Assembly (NCBI GenBank): GCA_013398015.1
Contig: VZRR01012419.1
Location: 621,900-685,899, forward strand
DNA length: 64,000 bases
Reading direction: 5' to 3'
DNA from: Oreocharis arfaki
Lineage: Eukaryota > Chordata > Aves > Passeriformes > Paramythiidae
The translations under genes and the position numbers were made by a program. The notes beneath the pieces are model-generated. The model was given only the letters and a program-made list of their open reading frames with translations, had not been told where the DNA came from and did no database searches. Positions within the stretch are counted from its first letter, which is position 1, and each line of letters opens with the position of its first letter. This document shows positions 25,125 to 37,028 of the stretch, one piece after another.

Positions 25125-26465
25125 AAACACACCATCATCGAAGCCTGTAAATATCTTGGGTTGGAAGGGATCTTCAAAGGTCATCAACCCCTCTGGAATG
25201 AGAAGGGACACCTTCAACTTGCTCAGAGCCCCATCCAATCTGACCTGAAATGTTCCCAGGGATGTGGCATCTGCCACCATTCTGGGCCACCTGTTCCAGT
25301 GTTTTACCACTCCCATAGTTAAAAATTTCTTCCTTGTAATTTATATGAATCTACCCTCCTTTAGTGTAAAAACATTACCCCTTAGCCTACTGCTACAAGT
25401 CCTGCTGAAAAGCTTGACCCCATTTTTCATGTAAGCCACCTTCGAGTACTGAAAATCCACGAGGTCTCCCCTGAGCCTTCTCTTTTCCAGGCTGAACAAT
25501 ACCAACTCTCTCTGCCTTTCCTCATAGTGAAGGTGCTTCAGACCTCAGATCATTTCTGTGGCCCTTCCTCTGAACCTGCTGCAACAGGCCCACATCCTTC
25601 TGATGCTGGGGGTCCCAGGGCTGGAGGCAGCACTCTAGGCAGGGGCACAGGGGAGCAGAGGGGCAGAATCCCCTCCCTCACCCTGCTGCCCACGCTGCTT
25701 TGGATGCAGCCCAGGACATGTTTGGCTTTCTGGGCTGGGAGTGCACATGGCTGGGTCATGTCCAGCCTCTCCTCCACCAGCACCCCCAAGGCCTTCTCCC
25801 CAGGGCTGCTCTTGATCTGTTTATCCCTCAGCCTATGTTGGTACCGGAGGTTGCTCTGACCCAGGTGCAGCATCTTGCACTTGGTCTTGTTAAATCTCGT
25901 GAGATTCCCATGGATCTGCTTGTTGAGCTTTCCCAGGTCCCTCTGGATGTCATCCCATACTTCAGGTGTGTCAACTGCACCACTCTGCTTGGTGTCATCT
26001 AAAAATTTGCTGAGGGTGCACTCGATCCCTCTGTCTATGTCGTTGATGAAGAAATAAAATAACACTGGTCCCCATACAGGGTCCTTGAGGACACCATTTG
26101 CCACTTTTCTCCATCGGGACTAGGAGATATTGACCACTACCCTCTGGATGTGACTGTCCAATTTATTTCTCATCCACTGAACAGTCCACCCAACAAATCG
26201 ATCTCTCTCCAGTTTAGAGAGAAGGATATTAAGGGGGAATGTGTCAGTCTTTCAGAAGTCCAGATAAAGGACATCTGTAGCCATTCCCCTGATCACTGAT
26301 GGAGTCACTCCATCATAGAAGGCCACTGGGTTCGTCAGGCAGGATTTGCCTTTGGTGAAGCCGTGCTGGCTGTCCTGAATCGCCTTCCCGTCCTCCATGT
26401 GCCTTAGGACAGCCTGTAGAGGATCTCTCACATGATCTTCCCAGGAACAGAGGTGAGGCATCCCC
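25125..26465 (-). mobile_element. CR1 LINE 3' part: reverse transcriptase and 3' UTR
   Basis: On the minus strand the copy begins near 26465 within reverse transcriptase. It reads LRHMEDG, DSQHGFTKGKSCLTN, VAFYDGV and DVLYLDF, then GPVLFYFFINDID, SKFLDDTK, FNKTKCKMLHLG and GVLVEERLDM. It continues through the RT C-terminal region and the 3' UTR, whose conserved end (antisense TTGGGTTGGAAGGGATCTTC) is at 25158-25177. The catalytic motif is FLDD (codons at 25994-26005) instead of FADD. Frameshifts around 26110-26260 split the reading frame. The 5' part of the element is absent, as is usual for CR1. It is an inactive insertion. The typical terminal short repeats are poorly preserved (about 25125-25150). 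Confidence 0.95.
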
Positions 26466-27639
26466 ATTTAACTTTTTCTTTCTTCCATGGCATGACCTCA
26501 CCAATAAGGATTCTCTGAGAACATCGCTGTATTTTTACTGTGTCAATTACACAGCACAGTACTACTTACACCCCAGATTTATCTGTGCTGTACAGAACAA
26601 ATGGATTACATAATTTTTCCTACACAAAGCTTCATACAGCAGGTGGGACAAGTGACTACAGTTGTCATTTGACCACTTAAGAATAATTAATTGCCTTTAT
26701 CTGACAGCTGGATCCAGCAGAACCAGTAGACATCTGACAGCTGCCAGGGCTCGGGTCTGACTGGCTTCAACATGATATGAGCTGATCTGCTGCTTCACAT
26801 AGAGAGCAGAAGAGGGGAAAAAAGGTTGGGTCTACACTGCACATCAAAACTTTTGCCTGTGGCATTGTGTCAGCAAGGGGGGCAATTTGTGATGACAGCC
26901 CTATAACAGGAAAATACCTGGTTTATTATACAGTTAGATCCTGCCGGGAAAGAGCTTCTACCCTGTAGGTTTTTTCACATTTAACTATGCAAGCAATGCA
27001 CCTTTAAAGATGCACACAAATAAGGGAAGTCTGCAAATATAGCTCTCCAAGCAAATCTTACCAATATAGACCACAACAAAATAGAACAAGCCACATTTTC
27101 AGCTACTCCTTGAATATTAATCCAGATATCTTTCGTAAACGCTAGTCAGCACCAGTCCATAGATCTTCATGCAACTGCAGTTAATACCACCGAGAAATTG
27201 CATTTTCCAGATGGGAAGACAAAACTAAAATTGTGAAAGAGAACGTTCCAGGTTTCATTTGAAACGCCACATCTAAGTAGACATTTATTCCCAGAAAACA
27301 TTTGCTCTAATCTCTTAAAACAGCTGCAAAATTATGTATCTTTGGAGTTTGGGGCACAAGATATTTTCTGACAAGTTTTGAAACTTGTGTCTTGGTGCCA
27401 CGAGACTAATCTCATTCTTCGTTCTTTTGATTTAAAAGACATGTCAAGCAGAACAGAGGTGGTCACATTAAGAAGGAAACTTACCCCCTGGCAAAACGGG
27501 CCTGAAGCAAAGTGTATCACTGGGGTGTACTCAGCCCAGACCCCAGCCCTGCTGCTGGGAAAGTAATGTTGTTTCTAAGGCACAGATGCCATCTCTACTT
27601 GGCCACCCTCTGTGGGAGGAGGTGGTTTGCACAGTCCAA

Positions 27640-27775
27640 ATTCACACAGAGTCCAAGCTCACACAGGTCTGCCATGGCATTGTAACCCTGGGCAAACCAC
27701 TTCCCTTCACCGTCACTGTGTCTTCTGCTGCAATATTACTGCCTGTCATGATGAGAGGATTTGCTAATCATGATT
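27640..27775 (+). mobile_element. possible MIR-like SINE fragment
   Basis: The order GGTCTGCCA, then TTGTAACCCTGGGCAAACCA, then CACTGTGTCTTC, then TGATGAGAGGATTTGCTAA parallels the MIR core and 3' end (CTCTGCCA, GTGTGACCTTGGGCAAG, CTGTGCCTCAGTTTCC, GTGAGGATTAAATGA). The spacing is roughly conserved. Divergence is high and I compare only with a remembered consensus. Confidence 0.4.
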
Positions 27776-29108
27776 TATAAAACCTGAAGACTGTTAAGGA
27801 AAATCAATCAAAATTGAGACAAACCCCCAGAAATGTCCCTAGGAAAGAAGCAATCACAGGAAACAACACTTCAAATTGTGTCACAGCAGGGACAAGTCTC
27901 AAGGACTTTGTCCCACAGCTCAGCAGGACAGGATGCCAGGCTCCTCACTGAGCAGGACAGTCGGCTGGGGCAGCACCAGACACACTGCTCGCTGCGCCAC
28001 CCGGCCCCTGATCCTCCCACTACTGAGGAAGAGAGTGCACAGCACCCACCCTCACAGAAAGACAACATCTCGGCATGGTGCCCCGCAGTCCCCCCAAACC
28101 TCTCGCTAAGTGTTCTACACCGTCTACGGAGAGATGTCTATCAAATGTCACCGCGATGGGGGAGAGAGAAAGTGACTTAAGATACAGCACCAAAAAAAAG
28201 GTATTTGAAGGTGTTCTTAGACCAATATAAAAATCAGTATTTTAATTGATGAGAAAAGCACTACCCAAATACATTTTTTTTAAAAACGCAAATATCAACA
28301 GTTCAGTTACATGCTAAATATGCATCCACAAAATCTACTCTAAATATAGAGAGGTCTACCATCAAATATTTAAACATTTCATCTGCAAGTGCAAGAGCAT
28401 TTTAATGAATGCCAAGGGCACTGTATATCCTGAAAGAAGACAGTCTTCACAGTAGGTAGGGCTCACACCATTTATGTTTTGAGGATGTCATTAAAGTAAC
28501 CACTACATCCCTGCAGAAGACTCAATCCAAGTATTACTTGAACAACATTCTACTGGGGAATGTTAGTAATTTTGCAAAAACTACTTCTTCCCAGAATCAG
28601 AGAGTTGGGCAAATTTTTGCCTCAAACTAGAAAAGGTACTGCAGAGAATCTGAGGAAAAACAAGGTTGCTCTCTTTATCTACACAGTGCAGCAGATTATA
28701 TTGGAAGGAAACCTATTTGAGAAAAACAAATGTAGATGCCCATTAGTTACGTAAAGACAAGCATGATAACTATGTGCGTAAGGAAGAAAATTAAAAAGAA
28801 CACAGTGTACTGAAATGATTTGTGTGTTTGTTTCTATAATCTTTAAATTTTTCCAAGGAATTTAGTCTTGTTTTGCTCATTTGTACAAAAAATAAAAGGA
28901 AATACACCTGTTTTTTCTGCCCTTCAGATAAGATCTCAGTGTCTATAGCAAATTTTTATTTGAATGTGCAAGTAAAAATGCTGTTTCATTTGTTTAACTG
29001 ATGAACACCACTGCCCAGCTATTCTGCTGTGATTAGGCTATAATTGTTTGGTATGTCCTGAGTGATTTTGTAACCTTCACTCCAGTGTTTGTGTCTGGAA
29101 TAACAAAC

Positions 29109-29128
29109 AATAAAAGAAAAAAAAAAAA
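29109..29128 (+). other. AATAAA followed by A12
   Basis: A canonical polyadenylation hexamer (29109-29114) is followed two bases later by 12 A. This could be the 3' end of a retroposed transcript or a chance A-rich patch. No processed-pseudogene body is recognised upstream and no target duplication was found. Confidence 0.3.
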
Positions 29129-29928
29129 CAGAGTGGACAAGATGTTCATTTAACACTGTGTTTGTCTAAAATTTTGGGGCTTGTTCAATTCAGTTGAGCT
29201 AAACCTCACATATGACACAAACAGATACTATCAATCTACCCTGAGTCATTTAAGGTCTGCAGAAATTTTGTACGGGAGATCATGTCTGGTTGGGATTTTC
29301 AGGGCCTGCTCCAAACAATATATTTGAAGTTTTTGCTTTGGATGGGACTGTGCCATGTCCCTGATTTTTATGGAGGAAATCTGGGTGAATGACAGTGTTA
29401 CTAAGAAAAAAACAACCAAATAAACAAACATAAAATCTATTCCAAATGAGTTATATTCAGAGACTGTGCAATGTTCCATGCCAGAGTTTTTAAAACTGCC
29501 TGTTAGTAAAGCCCATACTGCAAGCCAGTCATCCTGAAACTACAGACCCATTTGGTCCTGCTCTCTGGGGATGAGAGGTCTATGCAGGAAACCCACTTCT
29601 GGAAGGCTTGCATCTTTACTTCTCTCTTCTTCCGCCTCCACAGCACTCACTGTCAGTAAAGCACCACTTTGAATGCCTGTTTCCTGCCTTGCTGGTTTAT
29701 TCAAGCAAACCACTAAATCCATGCCAAAGAGGGCCTTCCTAGCAGCTGTGGACACACAAGCCAACAGAATTAATTTTTACAGATCAGAGAAATCCGAGGA
29801 AGTTTACACAGCCCTAATATAACCACAACTATTTTCAGCTTGGGAAAAAAAAAGAAAATCCCCTGGCCAAATGCACTTGACAAGTCAGTAACTAACACAA
29901 AACACAACTGTCTACCTGATTGGTATAA

Positions 29929-29980
29929 ATTATGTCCAGCATGGACACAGCTCCAGTGCTGTCCATTATGTCCAGCATGG
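29929..29980. repeat. 16-bp direct repeat
   Basis: ATTATGTCCAGCATGG occurs at 29929-29944 and again at 29965-29980, an exact copy 36 bases apart. It is a local duplication of unknown origin. Confidence 0.85.
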
Positions 29981-31279
29981 TTCATTAGTGTAGTACTACT
30001 GAGTTTGCAGCAGCTCCCAGCCCAGGCAAGCAGCTCCTGAGGGATTTAATGTACTTCTTTCACATTCAGGCAATGCTAATAAACACAGCCCTCCTCTTCG
30101 CAGAGGAACTCTCCCTGGCCCACAGAAAGAGCAAATTGAAGCACCCAGATACTACAAAGATGAGAGCAGCATAAGCGCCCCAGTTCCACTCAGAGAAGTG
30201 AAACCGGCATATCACTGAACACGCCTATCCCAAGCACTCTACTCTTCTGTGCTATCACTCATCAAATTTCTAGTAACAGGGTTTCCGGCTCCTACACAGC
30301 CATCACATCTGAGGTTTTTTTCATTTCATGAATTTCCTTTTTTGTGGGAAATCAGTGCTTGCATAAGGGCAAAGTACACAAGTAGGGGAATTTAAGTCCT
30401 TCTTTCCTAGAAGAGATACCCGACGGGAGTTGCAACTTCAGTACCAGTGGTGTGCCTCACTCACTCATTGTACAGTTTAGTCCCAGCACTATTTTTACCC
30501 TCAGTCTCTTTTCAGTGACACTTGCTCACTACTTGTCATGAAAAATAAGCAGAGGGAGAGAAAGCAACTTGTCTGGGGAGAAAATGCTAGGCAACCTCTT
30601 CAGCTAACATCAAACAACCAAAGTCCATCTGAACCAAGGGAATTGTGCTGAGGGTTGAAGTCTCCTTTCCGTGCAACAAGAAATCCAAAGTTGCTTATGA
30701 GGTTTTTTTCAGGCAGATCTCAAAGGCTGATTACAGAGGAAGTTGAAAGATTACAGAAAGAAGGTGAGGTTTGCCAGTTGGCAGTAAAGCCTAATCAAGG
30801 AAGGCATGGAGGAAAAGTCACTTGCTGGGTCAAGCAAGCAAGAACTTTGGCAAAGACAGAAACAGAAGTCCCTGGAGCCTCTGTCTCTGCTCAGGGTTAT
30901 GTACATCAGCTGTTGAAGCGAATCTCACCCAGGCCTCCTACAGCAAGAGGCTGCCAAAATCTGCAAAAGGCTCTTGCTTGTAGCAATTGCTGCTGAAGTC
31001 CCTGCCAGTGGGCAAGTCCTGGAAAGGCACCCTTGTCCTGGTCCATCCAATGCCTTCAGGAAAGGGTAGGCTGTCATCTGCAGTCCTTCTCTGCTATCGC
31101 CTCTGCTCACAGTGGGTTCAGATGCCTCTGTGCTCCAACCTAGAACAAACTCCCAGACTGACCTTTACAACCTCTTTAACAGCAAAGCAAAGGACAAGAA
31201 CATCTATCCCCACCATCACAGGTGTTAATGCTGCAGTGGGGTACAGTGTGGATTTGTTGATGTTACTTCTTTGGCTCTC

Positions 31280-31284
31280 TTTCC
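31280..31284. repeat. 5-bp target site duplication, left copy (LTR 1)
   Basis: TTTCC here abuts the TGTC end of the LTR and is repeated exactly at 32110-32114 after the GACA end. A 5-bp duplication fits ERVL-type integration. Confidence 0.85.
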
Positions 31285-32109
31285 TGTCAAAAAGGGAGGC
31301 AACTCTTGGTTTTAAACACAAAAAGGTAACTTATTAAAAAGGGAATTAATTGGGAAAAACAAAAGAACTCAAATTTTCAGGTAAATAACAGAAGCCGGGA
31401 ACACAGAGATCGGAGACGTTTAGAGCTTGTCAGACTATCTGCCTAGGGCAGAGCTCTGCAGCGCTGGGCCTTGCTTCAGCTACTCCAAAGCAAAATCAGT
31501 TTAACAAGATCTCTAAATAGAGGTGCAGGCGTGGGGACTGCAGCACTGGGCTTCAACAACGGCTAGTCCAAGGTAAAAAGCGAGCTCCTCCGGCTGTGCA
31601 CAAGGTTTTATAGCCCCCATGCTCCTCCCATCACCGCCCCTGGTCCGCCCTCAGTCCGCCCCCAAGGTGGAGGATGATTGGTAAAGTCTATGATGGATGT
31701 AAGGTCTTCTGTCCAATGGCTCGTTCGTCTCTAGGGTGCAGTCTTCGGGGGGATGTCATCAGGGTTTTTGGCGGGAAACTGCCTCATTAAAATTCACGGT
31801 TCCATGGAGCTAGGTGACAGGCCAGCGGCTGGTTGCTAAAAATAGTCTTTTGGCCATGGGTGAGGGGTTTTTCTCCCTGGAACACAGCTAAACTTGGAGG
31901 ATTTATTTAACTTTTGACAGGAGTTTTTAAACAAGAACAAAACTTAAAACCTTGTTTAACACTCAGAAACAACACACAAATTTAAAACATGAACCACAAA
32001 CTCTTATTAACTTCCAGAACTAATTAACAGCTTCATTAACTATAACTTTAACCCCAATCAATCAATGTTTCATGGATGCGAAAGCCAACTCTTAATTTCA
32101 TGTTTGACA
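31285..32109 (-). mobile_element. solo LTR of an endogenous retrovirus, minus orientation
   Basis: The element is 825 bp, starts TGTCAAA and ends TTTGACA (7-bp perfect terminal inverted repeat with the retroviral TG...CA ends), and is flanked by perfect TTTCC duplications. Read on the minus strand it has an LTR-like order: a U3 region, a CCAAT box (31677-31681), CCGCCC motifs, a TATAAAA box (31606-31612), an R/U5-like stretch and a degenerate polyadenylation signal (AATAAG, 31330-31335). CpG content is higher than in its flanks. There is no internal retroviral sequence, no primer-binding site and no second LTR, so it is a recombination-derived solo LTR. The 5-bp duplication suggests class III (ERVL-like); the family name is not determined. 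Confidence 0.88.
31606..31612 (-). promoter_or_regulatory. TATA box of LTR 1
   Basis: TATAAAA on the minus strand, with CCAAT about 65 bp upstream at 31677-31681. A transcript would start near 31580 and run leftwards. Activity cannot be judged from sequence. Confidence 0.65.
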
Positions 32110-32114
32110 TTTCC
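32110..32114. repeat. 5-bp target site duplication, right copy (LTR 1)
   Basis: TTTCC, an exact copy of 31280-31284, directly after the LTR end. Confidence 0.85.
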
Positions 32115-32257
32115 TACACCAAAACTAAATATAGCACAATTCAGCATGGCCTAGCGGAGGAGCTGAGCATGTTTGCTTCCACAGGACCACTCACATCTCG
32201 TATTTAAGTTGAATCACCAGCAAGTAAACTATTCACAGATGGACCACTTGAGGAGAC
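32115..32257. other. spacer between two solo LTRs
   Basis: 143 bases of apparently unique sequence between the two LTRs. It ends in GAGAC (32253-32257), the likely left target duplication of LTR 2. Confidence 0.5.
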
Positions 32258-32847
32258 TGCCCTAGGTTACAATGTAACCAAAACCATGCATTCTATTATC
32301 ATCTTCACAAGCTGATAAAGCAGATGGGGCCTTGACTCGTCCTTGATAAGTCCCTCCAGGAGCTATCTCTCTTTAATGGGCAATCAAGGACCCTGCCACA
32401 TGACTCATAGATAATGGGCTCTGGACTATCTCCTGTTAATGAGCCCATCAATGCCTTATCTCATGCCTCACCATCCCATTGTGAGATGCTTCGCCCAGGA
32501 GGAGGATCTGAGCATTCCCACGTGTATATAATCAGAGGTCTGGGACAGCACAGACAGCCTTTTCCACTGGACTCCCACAGGACAAGAAGCTACATCACTA
32601 GTCCTTCAAGCAAAGACCAGACTCTTTCACACAGGATCACTGCTTCAACAGAACCATCACTCCAGGAGGACTGCAGCCACCATTCGGACTGCTACCAACA
32701 CCCTGACCGACAGGGTGTTAGGTTGTATTCTGACTCTGTCGGTGGTTTTCTTGTACTATTGCATTTATTTTATTTCATTTTATTTTTCTTATTAAATTGT
32801 ATTTCTGACATTGGAATCTCTCACTGGCTTGCTTTCAAACCAGCACA
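32258..32847 (+). mobile_element. solo LTR of an endogenous retrovirus (ERVL-like), plus orientation
   Basis: The proposed limits start TGCCCTAGG and end CCAGCACA, 590 bp, with GAGAC on the left and GAGAT on the right as a one-mismatch 5-bp target duplication. Inside, in LTR order, are a TATATAA box (32525-32531), an R-like stretch and an ATTAAA polyadenylation signal (32791-32796) before a GT/T-rich U5. The sequence resembles LTRs I remember from passerine ERVL elements. No internal region or partner LTR is present. The open frame 32414-32854 is inside the LTR and is not a gene. The 5' limit is less certain than the 3' limit. Confidence 0.75.
32519..32531 (+). promoter_or_regulatory. E-box fused to TATA box of LTR 2
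   Basis: CACGTG (32519-32524) runs directly into TATATAA (32525-32531). CACGTG is the binding core of USF, MYC/MAX and CLOCK-type bHLH factors; its contact with the TATA box is seen directly. Any function is inference. Confidence 0.6.
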
Positions 32848-34960
32848 GAGATGAAATAGGTATGACCAAGCTGTCTACTTGATGGAGTTAGATGATGAAC
32901 CTCTTATTTTCTTATTAGAGCTACTTGTTATTTCTAATGAACATCAAGTAAAGAGCTGATTTTTTTCCCCCCCTACCCTTATAGACACTATTTTAAAATT
33001 GTTCTCTTCTTCCTTCCCTTTAATGATTGGAACCCTTTGCTCTTCACATAAGATTTTGTAATATTTCCCTCTAGCAAAGTCCAAGTTAAAACTGCTATTC
33101 TTTTGACCTTTGACAATATCATACTTCAGTAATGGGAAATGCCACCAGGTTCACTCATAGTATGACTTGTAGACTGAAATTAACAGGAGCCCTCAGCAGT
33201 CACCAGCAATCACAGGTACTTCTTTTCTTCAGGTCGTGAAAGAAACAACTAGTTCATCAAGCAAGGCTCCATGTTCCAGGTCCTGCAGATCTCATCCCAG
33301 GTCAAACACTTCCAGCCCTATGCGCCAGAAGCTGTTTGTCCAAGCAGGCAGGGACTCTTTTGCAACAAGCCAGGATAAGGAATGTCTGTGGGAAGACACT
33401 TTTTTTACAGATCTTAACTCCTCTTTTGCAGGTACCTCAGCTGCCAGCAGCGCACGGCCACTTTTCACACCGTCCTCTGCCAGGAGACTGGTGGTCACAG
33501 CAAAGCAAAAACCTGACCATTCCAAGGATGATGGCTCCACCACTGCAACACCTCCTGTGCTTAGCCAGGGAGACTGTGTGAGGGACACACATCTGCTTGG
33601 CACACGAGCGTGCTCCTGGCATTCTAGGGGTCCTAAAAAAAATACCCATGTATTTTGTGCTTAGTATGAATAAAAATTAAACTATGCAGCAACATATTGC
33701 ATGCAATTTAAATTTTCTTTCATGAAGAAAAATCACAAAGGAATTTTCTTTCTGGTGACTCCTGGTGATTATTGAGCATTGTTTCCCTATTTCTTGAAAT
33801 CAACATAGAAATAGGCTGCAAGTAACTAAGAAAGAGCATCCTGTACACTTTCAGCTCCAAGGGAAAAACTTAAAGCAAAGGAAATGGAAACCCATAGAGA
33901 ATGAGCAATGCTGAAAGGCAGTAGTGTTTGTGCTGATCACCCTTACTCTGGAGCAACACAGATGAACTAACAGAAAAGACCAGATTATTCCTCAAAGATA
34001 AAATGAGATTTTTATAAGGATGATGAGTGGCTAACATATTTTGTCCCCACACCTCTCCTCAGAAGTGTGAAACGTCAAGCTTGGAAAAACAGCATTTTTA
34101 CAACTGTGTGTGAGAGAATTACATGCATGTACAATAGAGTATGTCAGGATTTTGACTGGGCGTTGAGAGGAGCAGGAAAAAGGGGTCAGAATACTGCTAG
34201 TACACTGCTCCAGAAGCAGACCCTGATAACCAGCAGAGGAGCTCACCTGGAGTTCTGCCAGTAAAATACACTTCCTCTGACCCAACTCCACAACACTGAT
34301 GATGAGAAACTATGCCTCTGTCTGTAACTAGATCTGAGATCCAGAGTGCTCCTGCTGATATAATAGCAGTTTAACTCCTGATGGCAGAGTTCGTTAGGTC
34401 TTCATTTGTACCATTATGCACCAAATCACCTTTCAGGTCTCCAGGCATTTAACCTGTCAGTGTTGCAGCCCAAATCTGAATGCAAAGGTCGAATTTATGC
34501 ACAAAGCCAGGTATATTCTCTTTGTAAACTAACACCTTGTTGATACAGCAGTTATAATCTAATGATTGTATTAGAACCATAATTGTGCATTTACTTGAAA
34601 ATAACTATGTAATTATTTGGGGTATCTGTGACATATTTGTGAATAAAATGGGGAAAGGGTCATGGAATAACTTCCCAGGCAACTCCCAGAAATATTCTTG
34701 TACCATATTATTGAGGCATTCAAGCAGAGTAGAAGAAGGCCAGGTATGGCATGGCCCACCTCAGTTGGAAAGTAGTGCATTTGTACAGAGGCTATAAAAC
34801 AAAATAAAAGGAAGTTGCATGGGAAAATATGTGAGGGGAGAAGAGAATAAAAAGCTTTAATGCACCACTCTGCTTTGAGCCTGACCTAGATCAGGAATTT
34901 TTGCCAGTGTTTTAGTAATGATAACATACTTACAACACAGATCCATGCACTACATGAGAT
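32848..34960. other. unique non-coding sequence
   Basis: Nothing recognised. A 142-codon open frame at 33236-33664 is Ser/Thr-rich and matches no family I know; it has overlapping frames on the other strand. Confidence 0.5.
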
Positions 34961-35036
34961 TAAAAAGAACAAAAAAATCCCCAAACAACAAACAAACAAA
35001 CAAAAACCCACAACCATAAAAACCACACAAAACAAA
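34961..35036. repeat. A-rich (CAAA)n tract
   Basis: A/C-dominated low-complexity stretch with a core of CAAA units. Confidence 0.85.
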
Positions 35037-37028
35037 TGTGGTTAATACCTCTGCCTTTTACTCCCCTGTTACAGATTTTAGAATGTTTTTGCAGAAGAGA
35101 GGCCGATGATGCCTTTGTTGGCCAAAACAAAGGCACACGTGGATTTTGCTTCCATGTATCTGCACATTCCTAAGGCCTGCAGTAAGCACATTCACTGGAA
35201 AAACATTGGTGATGATTTTCTAATAAACAACATATTCTACTTCGAAGCTAAGCTTTAACTTAAATAAAGCTGCTTCTTCAGTCTCTGGACTATAGACAGC
35301 ATTACGGAAAGAAGAGAGAGCAAATCAATACTGCAATTAATGCTAGGTCTGTAAACAACCTTAAAAACAACTTGAGAGATGTGCACTCCTATGATTCACC
35401 TCGGTAAGTTCTTACCTCAAACCATTAATGGGTGTTAAAAGAAAGGAAGTGGAGGACCTATTATTGGTATGTCTCAATTTTCTCTGAAATGCAGAATTTA
35501 ATACATCATGCGAGGATACACTTGGTAGCTTTTGAGACCACTTCAAACAAATATATTTATTATATATTATTTATTACAAATTCCATCTCAGTACTACCAC
35601 ACAGAATCTTTCTGGGTTTTTAGGGGGGATGACTGTAGTTTCCACAAAATAATGGTGTCCTTGATTCTACATTGATAGGCTACTGCATGGGAAAAAAATG
35701 CGTCCTTCTAAAGAAATATTAATCAACTTCTTCAAATTCTTACACAGCTGGCATCCTAAGAATTTTTATTGGCTTTGCTCTGAATTGTAGTTAAGCCCCT
35801 TAAGTTATTAAGGTATACTTTAAGATGAGTCTGAATCTTGAACAAAGCAGCTCAAAATGATGTTTAGCACATCTGCAATATTTTGTATCGCTGAACCAAG
35901 CACCCTTTAATACTGAAGACAATACCCCAATGTTGTGTAGTGTGGCTAAAAGCTTAGTCTTCAGCTAGAACCCATCGTTCCCTCTTATTAAAGTAATTAC
36001 ATAAGAAACTGTGTCTTAAAGTCAGTTCTTTGGTGGACATTTCTTAGCTCTGAACATTCAGTTCACCCTTAAATGTTTCATCAAAACATCTCTTGCATAA
36101 CAGCAGAAGTTTATGTGTCACTCTAAGTCTATAGTGACTTTGTGAAACACTGGCTGCAGTCAGGTGTACCAAGCAGCATTTGTCTATTTTTACAGCTTCA
36201 TTATATGGAAATAAGGAGGATGAAGACATACTAACTCTAAAAAAGGTAGGAACCTATTGATGGAAAATAATATTTCACCCAAGTATTCTGAAGAAAATTA
36301 CAGTGCTTTTTAGAGTTTGATCACAAGGACTCTTATTTATTATTAAATTGGTAGTGTTTCCAACTATAGCTAATAGTACCTCAGGGTAAACCCAGGTGAT
36401 GGGTGCCTGGCTGATGAAAATCTGACTCATATCGGCATTTTGATTTAAAATTGTTCTTGATATACATTCTTGGCTGCAAAGCAGAGGAGGCTTCCTGCTA
36501 TATTAATGTCCTCCTCAGCTCATACCAGTGCTGGTGAATTGGTAGGATGAGGATGTGACCAAACTGGGGCCACTCCTTGCCAAACACACTCTCTTTCTTG
36601 AGGCTAATTTATAATTAATATACCAGCTACCAAGGGCTGTACCTGACACTTAAGTCACTCTTCTGCTTTGAAGCACGCGACATTTGGCAAAGCAATACAG
36701 GAGATTGAAGAAGTTTGTCCTTATCTGCTTCTACAAATAAGTATACCATTGCATTAACTCACAACCAACCATCACCTACAGTAAACTTCACAAAGTTTCT
36801 GCTGCTGGGGAAGCTGGTTTCAGGAACTGTGAACATGGTCTGTTACCTTATCCCACACACAACCTTCCTCTCATTTTGTATTTTCACACGAGTCTGCAGA
36901 GCAGGAGGCTGGCATGGAGAACACCTTGAGGTTTTCAAACTGCCTTGCTGGTGTAAAGCAGTTCTTTCTGCAAAGGATAAACTGGAGACTACAATGCATG
37001 TCAATGAGCTGCCTGACAGAATCATAAC
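35037..37028. other. unique non-coding sequence
   Basis: Nothing recognised. AT-rich, with the start of a 313-codon open frame at 36715 that I do not consider a gene. Confidence 0.5.

Larger units (their letters stand above)
26466..31279. other. unique non-coding sequence
   Basis: No coding exon is recognised. It includes a possible MIR fragment (27640-27775), a mildly CpG-rich patch (about 27960-28160), a polyadenylation-like AATAAA plus A12 (29109-29128) and a 16-bp direct repeat (29929-29980), each listed separately where useful. Confidence 0.5.

Noticed and set aside
32414..32854. 146-codon open frame
   Set aside because: It lies inside the plus-strand LTR and spans its TATA box and polyadenylation signal, so it is non-coding LTR sequence.
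33236..33664. 142-codon Ser/Thr-rich open frame
   Set aside because: No family resemblance, and a 103-codon frame overlaps it on the other strand. There is no supporting structure around it.
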